From positions 1 through 41,658 of the forward strand of contig JANMVT010000131.1 in NCBI GenBank assembly GCA_031392945.1: a DNA stretch of 41,658 nucleotides, written 5' to 3'. Source of the DNA: JANYCG01 sp031392945 (GTDB lineage: Bacteria; Pseudomonadota; Gammaproteobacteria; Burkholderiales; Burkholderiaceae_C). The notes under the pieces are model-generated. The model was not told where the DNA came from. It worked only from the letters and a program-made list of their open reading frames with translations, and did not search any database. Shown here one piece after another: positions 16,502-23,659 of this stretch. The stretch's first letter is position 1. Each line of letters starts with the position of its first letter. Position numbers and translations under genes: made by a program.

Positions 16502-17707
16502 TCAGGCTGCGGCGGCACAGACGCCGCCCGGAGCAGTCAGTTGGCCGATGCTGGCTTCGTCATAGCTGTATTCGCGCAGGATTTCTGCGCTGTGTTCCCC
16601 CAGATTGGGTGGCAGCAGCGTGATGTCCGGTGGCGAAACGCTCATGCCGATGGGGTTGCGCGGCATGCGCAGGGTGCCTTCGGTCGGATGCTCCATCATC
16701 TTCCAGAAATCCACGCTCTCCAGATGCGGGTCGGTCGTCAGGTCTTCCAGGCTGTTCACTACTGAGAAAGGGATGTCCTGCGGTGTCAGTAAGGCCAGCC
16801 ATTCGGCATTGGTTTTGCGGGCCACTTGCCGCTCGATTTCATCCCAGACATCGCGGAAGTGTTTCTGCCGCGCTGCGAATGTGGCAAAGCGTTCGTCCTG
16901 CATGATCTGCGGTTCGCCGGCCAGGTCAAAAAAACTGCGCCAGTGGGTGTCGGAATACGGCAGCAGGGCCAGAAAGCCGTCTTTGGTCTTGTAAGGCCTG
17001 CGCGCCGCCGAGCTGACTGGCAGGTAGCCCATCGGTCCCATGGGCGGCTCAAAGGCATAACCCCACTGGTGCTCCAGCATGTTGAAGGCGGCCATGGTTT
17101 CAAACATGGCCACGTCCACCTGCTGGCCTTCACCCGTGCGCATGCGGTGCATCAGCGCCAGCACGATGGCGTAGGCCGCGTGCACACCGCTGATCTTGTC
17201 GGCCACGATGGTGGGAATGAAACGCGGCTGCCCGGCCACCACGGCTTGCAGCATCGCCAGGCCCGAAGCGGCCTGGATGATGTCGTCATATGCCGGCCGC
17301 TCGCCGTAGGCGCCCTCGTCGCCGTAGCCTGTCAGATGGCAATACACCAGCGCCGGATTGGTTTTGGACAAAGTCGCATAGTCAAGGCCCAGCCGGTTGG
17401 CCGCCGGCGTGCGCATGGAATGCAGCACCACATCGGTTTTGGCGACGAGTTTTTGCAGGATGCCAACCCCTTCCGGCCGTTTCAGATCGACCACGATGCT
17501 GCGCTTGCTGCGGTTGCTGGTCAGGAAGAAGGCGCCCATTTTGGGGGACTTGCGCGGGCCGATGGAACGCGTCAGGTCACCCTCGGGCGGCTCCAGCTTG
17601 ATCACTTCCGCGCCCATGTCGCCCAGGTACTGGCCTGCGACGGGCCCGAAAATCATGGAGGCGACCTCCAGCACGCGGATGCCGTCGAGGGGTCGTTTAT
17701 TTTTCAT
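16502..17707 (-). CDS. CaiB/BaiF family CoA-transferase (second copy)
   Basis: 401 residues from the ATG at 17707 (MKNKRPLDGIRVLEVASMIF). A GTG at 17716 overlapping the previous stop (GTGA) is an equally possible start and adds three residues. Family III CoA-transferase motifs: GAEVIKLEPPEGDLTRSIGP, SNRSKRSIVVDLKR, and IVADKISGVHAAYAIVLAL with the catalytic Asp in ADK. It activates a carboxylic acid as CoA ester, likely the substrate of the acyl-CoA dehydrogenase encoded next. It is one of two such transferases in the island; the other is on the plus strand at 10123. Confidence 0.88.
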   Translation of the reverse strand: MKNKRPLDGIRVLEVASMIFGPVAGQYLGDMGAEVIKLEPPEGDLTRSIGPRKSPKMGAFFLTSNRSKRSIVVDLKRPEGVGILQKLVAKTDVVLHSMRTPAANRLGLDYATLSKTNPALVYCHLTGYGDEGAYGERPAYDDIIQAASGLAMLQAVVAGQPRFIPTIVADKISGVHAAYAIVLALMHRMRTGEGQQVDVAMFETMAAFNMLEHQWGYAFEPPMGPMGYLPVSSAARRPYKTKDGFLALLPYSDTHWRSFFDLAGEPQIMQDERFATFAARQKHFRDVWDEIERQVARKTNAEWLALLTPQDIPFSVVNSLEDLTTDPHLESVDFWKMMEHPTEGTLRMPRNPIGMSVSPPDITLLPPNLGEHSAEILREYSYDEASIGQLTAPGGVCAAAA

Positions 17708-17712
17708 AAGAT

Positions 17713-18606
17713 TCACAATACGGCGACAGGCGCCAGCGGGCTGCCGGTCGCCCCCACGATGGGCAAGGCGCTGGCAACAAACAGGAACTCATGGCGGCCG
17801 CTGGCCACCAGCGGGTCGAGCATCAGGCCTTCCAGCAGGGGCATGCCATAGTCGCGAATCAGCATTTGATGCACCGGGAATACCTTGCCTTCGGGGAAGG
17901 GCAGGACTTCGACCGCGAAGTTGTCCGCGCCCACAATCGCCACGTCGTGCTCAACCAGCCAGGCGGCCGCGTCCACGTCGATACCGGGTTCTTCGTCGAA
18001 CGACGGGTTCTTTACGCCCTTTTGAGATTCGAGCCAGCCGGTGCGCAGCAACACGGCATCGCCGCGCTCCGGGTGTACACCGGCAGCCAGTGCGGCGGCT
18101 TGCATGTCGGCGCGGCCAATCGACTCGCCGGGCGCCAGCACGCGGCCCTTGAGCTTGACAAAATCCAGCAACACACCGCGCGTGAAGATGGGCGGCATCT
18201 TTTCCACGCCCAGGCGTGCCGCGCCCGTCGTGCTGCGGATGCTGTCGCCCAGATAACCGTTATAGAGTTTGTCGTCATACCAGGCGTGGCACAAGGCATC
18301 GACATGGGTACCAATGTGCAGCGGCATCACAACCGAGTCTTCGGCAAACTGAAAACCACCGGGGCGTTTGCTGCCCGCCACCGCATAGTCGCCGCCGTCG
18401 CGGCCCATGAAATGCTGCAAGCCGCATCGGTGCGCCGGCACCGGCGTTTTGCTGGAGAGCAATTGCGCCAGGCGCAGCACCTCGCCGGTACGCACCAGGG
18501 CGCTGGCGCGCTTGACCTGTTCCGGCCCGATGAAGTTGAGCGCCCCGCGCTCGTCGTCCGCGCCCCAGCGGTTCCAGGCGTTTGGTTTTTGCGCAATGGC
18601 ATTCAT
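17713..18606 (-). CDS. Cyclase family protein (metal-dependent hydrolase)
   Basis: 297 residues of the cyclase/kynurenine-formamidase-like family (PF04199). The metal-binding HIGTHVDALCH motif (HxGTHxDxxxH, about 97-107) is intact, and a later HQMLI plus the GADNFAVE segment match the family core. Members hydrolyse amide, lactone or cyclic bonds with zinc or manganese. The ATG at 18606 overlaps the stop of the flavin-reductase gene (ATGA), so coupled translation is likely. The position right after a two-component monooxygenase suggests it opens an oxygenated product such as a lactone or ester. The specific substrate is unknown. Confidence 0.85.
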   Translation of the reverse strand: MNAIAQKPNAWNRWGADDERGALNFIGPEQVKRASALVRTGEVLRLAQLLSSKTPVPAHRCGLQHFMGRDGGDYAVAGSKRPGGFQFAEDSVVMPLHIGTHVDALCHAWYDDKLYNGYLGDSIRSTTGAARLGVEKMPPIFTRGVLLDFVKLKGRVLAPGESIGRADMQAAALAAGVHPERGDAVLLRTGWLESQKGVKNPSFDEEPGIDVDAAAWLVEHDVAIVGADNFAVEVLPFPEGKVFPVHQMLIRDYGMPLLEGLMLDPLVASGRHEFLFVASALPIVGATGSPLAPVAVL

Positions 18607-19715
18607 GATCTGTACCCCAATCTGGCCGACAGGCGCCGCGCGGCATCGCGCAGTTTGGCCACCGCCGGGTCATGTTCGTTGAAGCTGGCTTCGCCCATCA
18701 TGGTCAAGGCCAGCACGATGGCGCCGGCCGCGTCGAACACCGGCGCGCTGACGGCGTTCACGCCCAGTTCATTGACATCCAGAATGATGGCGTCGTAGAT
18801 GGAGGCCAGGCGATGCTCGCGCACCACGGCCAGGTGCTCGTCCACCGCCTCACGCGTCCTGAAGGGTGAATCGGGCAAGTGCTGCACGGCAGCAATCTCG
18901 GCGTCCAGGTAGCGGGCGGTGAGTTGCGGCTCTGAAAACGCGGCGAACACCTTGCCCGTGGACGAGCCCAGCAGGGGCAGCACCATGCCGCAGCGCAGGC
19001 GCACGTGCAGCGCCTTGCGCGCTTCTATCCACCAGATGAGGGTCGGCCCCAAATTGCCCCACACGCCCAGGCCCACCGTCTTGTCCGTCTCGCGGTTCAG
19101 GTCTTCCAGAATCGGGCGGGCCAGGTGCACGGCGTTGAGTGTCGCGACATTGCCCGAGCCCAGGTCGGCGGTGTTGCCGCTGTCATACGGGTGCACCACC
19201 ATGTATTTGCCGGCGCCAAAGGCCAGCGGCTTGCGCGCGCTGCCCACGATGCGTTCGACCCGGCCCAGGAACAGAAGATGGTCGCCGCCGGGGTAAGTGG
19301 CCTCGGTGCGGCACTCCAGATGGGCCGAACAGGCGTCGATCAATGGCAGGCCGCCGATGCCGGGCGTGGTGGCAACGCCATCGAAGCGGTCGGGCCCTGA
19401 TTTGGCAAAGCGGTTGGAGATGTCCACCTGTTCTTCAGACAGGATGTTGACGACAAAACGTCTGGCTTTGCTGTAAGCCGGAAACGTCCGCGCGTCGGTG
19501 CGCAAACTCCAGACGATCAGCGGCGGGTCCAGCGACACCGAGTTGAATGAATTGGCCGTCATGCCGATGGCCTTGCCATCGTCGTCCAGCACGGTGATCA
19601 CGGTGACCCCGGTGACAAAGGCGCCCAGGCAGCGGCGCAGCTCCAGCGGGTCGATGCCAGGGGATGTTTGCTGTGCGATGGCGTTCATGCGCTCGGGTCC
19701 GGTGGATGTTGGCAT
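18603..19715 (-). CDS. Flavin reductase fused to an IclR-type effector-binding domain
   Basis: 370 residues from the ATG at 19715, which overlaps the stop of the monooxygenase gene (TGATG). An internal ATG at 19688 (MNAIAQQTSPG) is an alternative start. Residues about 20-180 are an FMN-reductase domain (LRRCLGAFVTGVTVIT, MTANSFNSVSLDPPLIVW, GDHLLFLGRV). Residues about 190-370 match the C-terminal effector domain of IclR regulators (GSSTGKVFAAF; NELGVNAVSAPVFD), yet there is no helix-turn-helix. The reductase should supply FMNH2 to the adjacent monooxygenase, and the IclR domain may sense substrate and gate it. The known analogue is the HPA-hydroxylase reductase C1, which has a MarR-like sensing tail. 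Confidence 0.85.
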   Translation of the reverse strand: MPTSTGPERMNAIAQQTSPGIDPLELRRCLGAFVTGVTVITVLDDDGKAIGMTANSFNSVSLDPPLIVWSLRTDARTFPAYSKARRFVVNILSEEQVDISNRFAKSGPDRFDGVATTPGIGGLPLIDACSAHLECRTEATYPGGDHLLFLGRVERIVGSARKPLAFGAGKYMVVHPYDSGNTADLGSGNVATLNAVHLARPILEDLNRETDKTVGLGVWGNLGPTLIWWIEARKALHVRLRCGMVLPLLGSSTGKVFAAFSEPQLTARYLDAEIAAVQHLPDSPFRTREAVDEHLAVVREHRLASIYDAIILDVNELGVNAVSAPVFDAAGAIVLALTMMGEASFNEHDPAVAKLRDAARRLSARLGYRS

Positions 19716-21025
19716 CAAGCCATCAGGTTCTGGCGGAAGGTTTCACCCTCGTAAGCGGTGCGGTACACGCCACGCTTTTGCAGGATTGGCACCACCTGGT
19801 CGACAAAATCGTCCACGCTGTCGGGGTTGGTGGTGGGGCTCAGATTGAAGCCGTAACAGCCGGTCTCACGCCACATATGTTCGATCTCGGCTGCCACACT
19901 CTCGGGTGTGCCAACAATTTGCGGAATAGCCACCGAAAGCGCCCACTGGGCCGCCGCCTGGCGCAACGTCACCGAGCCGCCATCCGCGCCGCTGAGCGTG
20001 GCCGCCATCAGGCCGCGCGAGGCTTGGGTTTCCATCTCTTTAAGCGGGCGATCCGGGTCGAACTGGCTCAAGTCCACACCGAACACGCCCGAGAGCCGCG
20101 CCAGGATCGCGTCCAGCGGAATGCGTTCTTTGAGTTCGTCCATGCGGGCTTTGGCCTCCAGCTCGGTGCTGCGCACGATAGGCTGCAGGCCATACAACAC
20201 TTTGGGTTCGCTGGTTTTGCCATGTTCTTTGGACGCGGCGCGCAACTGCTCCATGCTTTTCTTCATGCCCGGCACGTGGCCCTGGATGGCGAAGATGACT
20301 TCGGCATGGTCCATGGCGAACTTCATGCCGCGCCCGCTGGAGCCTGCCTGGAACAGCACCGGCAGGCCGTAGTCAGACGGCAGCACCGGCGCCACGGCCT
20401 TGCAGCTCAAGTATTTGCCCTTGAAATCCACCTGCCTGATTTTGCCGGGGTCGGCGAACTGGCCGGTCGCCGGGTTCTTCAATATCGCGTCATGCGGCAC
20501 GCTGTTCCACAACGCATAACAAATCGCCATGAACTCATCGGCCTGGTCGTAACGTTCGTCATGCGCCATCTGGGCGCCCATGCCATTGGCCATGTGCTCG
20601 GCCAGGCTGAAGCCCGAGACGATATTCCAGCCCACGCGGCCGCGGCTCAAATAGTTCAAGGTGGAGATGCGGCGCGTCGCCAGATACGGCGTGGTGCCCG
20701 TGGTGGACAAGGTGACGCCAATGCCTAGATGTTTGGTCGCTGCGGCCATGATGGCCACGAGCGGCATGGGGTCATGGTTGGGCCAGGACGCGCCGTATTG
20801 CACCGATGGCACTACGCTGCCTTGGTAAACCGCGTGCGTCGCCGGGCTGTCGGCAAAAAACACCCCGTCGAAGCAGCCGCGCTCCAGCGTGCGCGCCAGG
20901 TTTTGCCAATAGGCAAAGTCCTGCAGGCCCTCAAGCTGCTCGTCCTTGGGGTCGGCCCAGCCGAGCAAGGTGTGCGTGCAGGCCGTGTGGATCAGCATCT
21001 GCATCAAGTGCATCTTGTTCGCCAT
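19715..21025 (-). CDS. LLM-class FMNH2-dependent monooxygenase (NtaA/SnaA/DszA type)
   Basis: 436 residues of the luciferase-like superfamily, NtaA/SnaA/DszA branch. Diagnostic stretches include FDGVFFADS (about 53-61), GRVGWNIVSGFSLAEHMANG, HDERYDQADEFMAICYALW and FQAGSSGRGMKFA. These enzymes oxidise their substrate with O2 and FMNH2 delivered by a separate flavin reductase, here the next gene. The start at 21025 has GAGGA eight bases upstream. Known branch members act on nitrilotriacetate, EDTA, dibenzothiophene sulfone, sulfonates and long-chain alkanes; the present substrate is unknown. It is the second gene of the leftward unit, 51 bp after the cupin gene. Confidence 0.9.
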   Translation of the reverse strand: MANKMHLMQMLIHTACTHTLLGWADPKDEQLEGLQDFAYWQNLARTLERGCFDGVFFADSPATHAVYQGSVVPSVQYGASWPNHDPMPLVAIMAAATKHLGIGVTLSTTGTTPYLATRRISTLNYLSRGRVGWNIVSGFSLAEHMANGMGAQMAHDERYDQADEFMAICYALWNSVPHDAILKNPATGQFADPGKIRQVDFKGKYLSCKAVAPVLPSDYGLPVLFQAGSSGRGMKFAMDHAEVIFAIQGHVPGMKKSMEQLRAASKEHGKTSEPKVLYGLQPIVRSTELEAKARMDELKERIPLDAILARLSGVFGVDLSQFDPDRPLKEMETQASRGLMAATLSGADGGSVTLRQAAAQWALSVAIPQIVGTPESVAAEIEHMWRETGCYGFNLSPTTNPDSVDDFVDQVVPILQKRGVYRTAYEGETFRQNLMA

Positions 21026-21076
21026 GAAGGGTGTCCTCGGGTCTCTTGTGAATTCTTGAAATGGTATTTGAATGCG

Positions 21077-21565
21077 CTAGCGAATCAGGGAGCGCACATA
21101 GTCCTCGCCCAGCCCCACTTCTTTGCAATGTTTTGTGTAGCGGTCCAGGCGCAGAAACACATCGTCGTAGTCGGTCGGGTTGCCGGCTTCGTCCACGTAC
21201 ACCAGCGGGCCGTTGACGTGGAACACGGCGGTCATGTGGCCTACGTCGGGGTCGATGTACAGGGTGTGGATATGGCCGGCCGGCTCGTAGGCGAAGCTGC
21301 CCGCGCGGGCCACCCAGTCATGCTCGCGGTAGCCCCATGCGCCGTCCAGCGTCCAGGCGGTGACGGGCGACGCGTGGCGGTGGCGCTGGATGGTGCCTTT
21401 GCCCTCGGCCTTCAGAATGCTGACCCAGCCGCCATTGGCCACGTCAAACAGCAGCGGGCGCACCATGCCCATCTTGCCCAGCGCATACCATTTGTTGTCC
21501 AGCACCATCACGTCGGGCTGGTACATCTCAGGCAGGGTGTAGGGTGAATGGGGGATGTTGGTCAT
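21077..21565 (-). CDS. Cupin protein resembling 2,4'-dihydroxyacetophenone dioxygenase
   Basis: 162 residues, a single cupin barrel. The metal-ligand pattern is visible as HRHASPVTAWTLDG (about residues 62-75) and a later AGHIHTLYIDP (about 95-105). Spacing and neighbouring residues resemble 2,4'-dihydroxyacetophenone dioxygenase, a non-haem iron enzyme that cleaves a C-C bond next to a carbonyl. It is the first gene of the leftward unit and diverges from the GST gene at 21703, with a putative operator between them. An oxygenase or a small-molecule-binding role are both possible; conservation of the histidines favours a metal enzyme. Confidence 0.78.
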   Translation of the reverse strand: MTNIPHSPYTLPEMYQPDVMVLDNKWYALGKMGMVRPLLFDVANGGWVSILKAEGKGTIQRHRHASPVTAWTLDGAWGYREHDWVARAGSFAYEPAGHIHTLYIDPDVGHMTAVFHVNGPLVYVDEAGNPTDYDDVFLRLDRYTKHCKEVGLGEDYVRSLIR

Positions 21566-21658
21566 GTGTGTTTCCTGGCTCTTTGCCGGCTTGCCTTGCG
21601 CTGCATCAGCGGATCGGGTTGGTTGAAATGTACCCTCAAGATTTGCATTATGCGGTAT

Positions 21659-21678
21659 AGTAATTAATATCTACTCAT
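21659..21678. promoter_or_regulatory. Putative operator B in divergent promoter (shared with 10066-10085)
   Basis: AGTAATTAATATCTACTCAT differs at only two of twenty positions from the sequence at 10066-10085, and again sits between divergent genes (cupin and GST). Its first 17 bases form the same imperfect palindrome, and it runs into a perfect 12-bp palindrome TACTCATGAGTA (21672-21683). It could overlap promoter -10 elements. The rest of the 137-bp gap (21566-21702) shows no gene. Confidence 0.5.
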
Positions 21679-21702
21679 GAGTAAACAAGGGTTTTCACCA
21701 AT

Positions 21703-22335
21703 ATGTACCAACTGATCAGTGCCAGCCCCAGCCCCTACGCGCGCAAGGTGCGCATAGCCCTGGCCGAAAAGGGCATCCCCTTTGGCTTGATCACTGAAGT
21801 GCCATGGGACAGCACCACCACCACGCCGAGCCACAATCCGCTGGAAAAGCTGCCCGTCCTGTTGCTGCAGGACGGCGCCAGCGTGTATGAGTCCACTTAC
21901 ATCCTGGAATACCTGGAGCTCATGCACCCGCTGGTGCCCCTGCTCCCCAAAGATATAGTCGGCCACCTGGCCGCGCGCAAGCTCGAAGTCTTGTGTGACG
22001 GGGTGTGTGACGCCGTGGTGTTGTCCCTGCTGGAGAAGACCCGCGCGTCAGGCCCCAGCCCCGAGTGGCTGGCGCGCCAGCGCCGCAAGATCGAGGGCGG
22101 CGTGGCCGAGATGGCGCGGCTGGCTGGCCAGCGGCAATGGGCCGTGGGCGACGCTTTCAGTTTGGGCGACATCGCCGTCGGCACGGCAATGGCCTATGTT
22201 TCGCTGCGGTTTCCGGAACTGCCTTGGCGCGCCTCGCATCCAGGCTTGGCGATCTTTTGCGACCGGCTGGAAAAGCGGCCATCCTTCAGGGACACGGTGC
22301 CGGTGGCGCAGACCATCACGGACCGGGTGATGTAG
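21703..22335 (+). CDS. Glutathione S-transferase family protein
   Basis: 210 residues. The thioredoxin-like N-terminal domain starts MYQLISASPSPYARKVRIAL, with the active-site serine region at about 7-11. It carries the glutathione-binding ES pair in VYESTYILEYLE (about 64-75) and is followed by an all-helical C-terminal domain ending in SLGDIAVG and RPSFRDT blocks. It is cytosolic and conjugates or isomerises electrophiles with glutathione. It is transcribed away from the catabolic unit and shares its divergent promoter region and putative operator, so it may serve the same pathway (detoxification or maleyl-type isomerisation). GSTs of this length are common and the substrate cannot be told. 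Confidence 0.88.
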   Translation: MYQLISASPSPYARKVRIALAEKGIPFGLITEVPWDSTTTTPSHNPLEKLPVLLLQDGASVYESTYILEYLELMHPLVPLLPKDIVGHLAARKLEVLCDGVCDAVVLSLLEKTRASGPSPEWLARQRRKIEGGVAEMARLAGQRQWAVGDAFSLGDIAVGTAMAYVSLRFPELPWRASHPGLAIFCDRLEKRPSFRDTVPVAQTITDRVM

Positions 22336-22858
22336 GGGCTGTTGAAAAGGCGCCGATGGCGCAATGCGGAACCAGCCGCTTTGCAATTGCCATGCGGGTG
22401 TTGCCGCCCTGAGACGACTATGCTTGAGGCTTAATTTCAAATGCTACTGTAAAAATAGCTAACTATGCATATTCCACGGGGGCAAACGGCACATTTCCCT
22501 CTCTAAAGCGTTCAAATGAGGGTTTTGGCACGCATTGCAGGGCGCAACCGGCACCGGTGATTTGACATTGCCACGTCCACCGACGCGCAGCACTCGATGC
22601 AATTGGAGGCCAATGTTTCATGGGAACTTGAGGCACTTTTCACTCCTAAAAACCGTCGCAGACCCGCAATCGTCAAATTCCAGGAAAATAAAGTCCTATG
22701 AACGAAACCATTCAAACCCCAAGCCCTGCCCTTTGCTGGGCACGGCGGCTGTAAGCGGTTTCCATCTGCTTGATTTCGATGTCGGCTTTGCGACAGCCTA
22801 AGCAGGCTCGGGCTGCAAGACTTGGGCCTTCAATCGTCGAAATAAATCATTCCCCCCC
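22336..22858. other. Long intergenic stretch without convincing gene
   Basis: 523 bp. It holds one copy of the AT-rich repeat (22439-22497). A 34-codon frame at 22597-22701 starts MQLEANVSWELEALFTP, with no ribosome site and no recognisable family. The composition from 22700 on is ordinary. No terminator or RNA gene could be supported. Confidence 0.4.
22439..22497 (+). repeat. AT-rich dispersed repeat, copy A (intergenic)
   Basis: It starts AAATGCTACTGTAAAAATAG, continues CTAACTATGCATATTCCACG and ends ...CAAACGGCACATTT. It aligns closely with the copy at 37013 and more loosely with those at 26637 (minus) and 40112. GCTA/TAGC arms form a small hairpin. The ATG inside opens a 13-codon frame (22465-22506, beginning MHIPRGQTAHF) whose peptide resembles the frames in the other copies. 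Confidence 0.7.
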
Positions 22859-23260
22859 ATGCTCGACAATTTGACGCCCTTCCTGCTTCACTGGGCCATC
22901 ACGGCGTTTTCGCTCTGGGTTGCCAGCCACCTGTTCAAGGGCATCCGCTTCGCTGACACCTCCTCGCTGGTGGTGTCAGCGTTGTTGCTGGGCTTCGCCA
23001 ACGCCATCGTCAAGCCGCTGCTGATCGTGCTGACCCTGCCGCTCACCTTGATCACCTTTGGCCTGTTCCTGTTGGTGATCAATGCCTTGATGATTTTGGG
23101 GGTAGCCTACCTGGTCAAGGGATTTGGCGTCACCGGTTTCTGGACGGCCCTGTTTGCCAGCCTGTTCATCTCGGTCTTCAGCCTGGTGCTTGGCGCGTTT
23201 GTGCTGGGCGGCAGCCCGGAGCGCACCATCCAGATGCCCCATAGCGGCGTGTGGCTGTGA
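22859..23260 (+). CDS. Small membrane protein, PF04020 (four-TM phage-holin superfamily)
   Basis: 133 residues with four predicted membrane helices, at about 5-25, 35-55, 58-82 and 88-115. The start MLDNLTPFLLHWAITAFSLW and the conserved GFANAIVKPLLIVLTLPLTLITFGL region (about 40-64) are typical of the YvlD-like PF04020 family. Despite the holin-superfamily name this is an ordinary chromosomal inner-membrane protein of unknown function, and no phage genes lie nearby. The start follows a run of seven C and lacks a Shine-Dalgarno sequence, so initiation may be weak or the mRNA leaderless. Confidence 0.82.
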   Translation: MLDNLTPFLLHWAITAFSLWVASHLFKGIRFADTSSLVVSALLLGFANAIVKPLLIVLTLPLTLITFGLFLLVINALMILGVAYLVKGFGVTGFWTALFASLFISVFSLVLGAFVLGGSPERTIQMPHSGVWL

Positions 23261-23378
23261 GGGCCGGTCGCTGCGAGGCGGGGCGAGCCAATCGGTTATT
23301 CGCTGGCGGTGCGGGCCAAGAATTTCTTGGCCGCGCTCGCCGCCTGAGATACATTCGCAGGGCGCGGAAAATACAGCC

Positions 23379-23645
23379 ATGAACCAAATCACCCCCTCAT
23401 CCACATCACCCGCCTTGCCCCCGCTGCCCGACCACCTGTCAGTTGACCCGCGCAGCCCGCATTATGTCGCCGAGGTGTTCAAACACGCCATTGGCATCCG
23501 TTTGAATGACAAGGAGCGCGGGGATGTCGAGGAGTACTGCATCAGCGAGGGCTGGGTCAAGGTGCCCGCAGGCAAGACGCTGGACCGCAAGGGCCATCCG
23601 CTGCTGATCAAGCTCAAGGGCAAGGTTGAGGCGTTTTACAAATAG
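23379..23645 (+). CDS. DUF3297 family protein
   Basis: 88 residues, cytosolic. The core LSVDPRSPHYVAEVFKHAIG, NDKERGDVEEYCISEGWVKV and the end LIKLKGKVEAFYK match the DUF3297 family of glutathione-peroxidase-neighbour-type small proteins, whose function is not known. The frame can be extended upstream, but the ATG at 23379 (MNQITPSSTSP) gives the family length. It is convergent with the glutamate-synthase-like gene, 14 bp apart; no clear terminator hairpin separates them. Confidence 0.8.
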   Translation: MNQITPSSTSPALPPLPDHLSVDPRSPHYVAEVFKHAIGIRLNDKERGDVEEYCISEGWVKVPAGKTLDRKGHPLLIKLKGKVEAFYK

Positions 23646-23659
23646 CGGCTTCTTTAAGA

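Noticed and set aside
15143..16765. 540-codon plus-strand frame opposite the acyl-CoA dehydrogenase gene
   Set aside because: Shadow of a clear acyl-CoA dehydrogenase; composition rich in His/Gln/Ala with no recognisable domain.
18586..19688. Similar starts MNAIAQ in the cyclase and flavin-reductase genes as evidence of duplication
   Set aside because: Only six residues agree and the proteins are unrelated afterwards; probably chance.
22597..22701. 34-codon plus-strand frame (MQLEANVSWEL...)
   Set aside because: No ribosome site, no homology I recognise, and closed by a stop just upstream; kept only as a note on the intergenic stretch.
22859..23260. Holin hit as sign of a prophage
   Set aside because: PF04020 is a chromosomal membrane-protein family despite its name; no phage genes are near.
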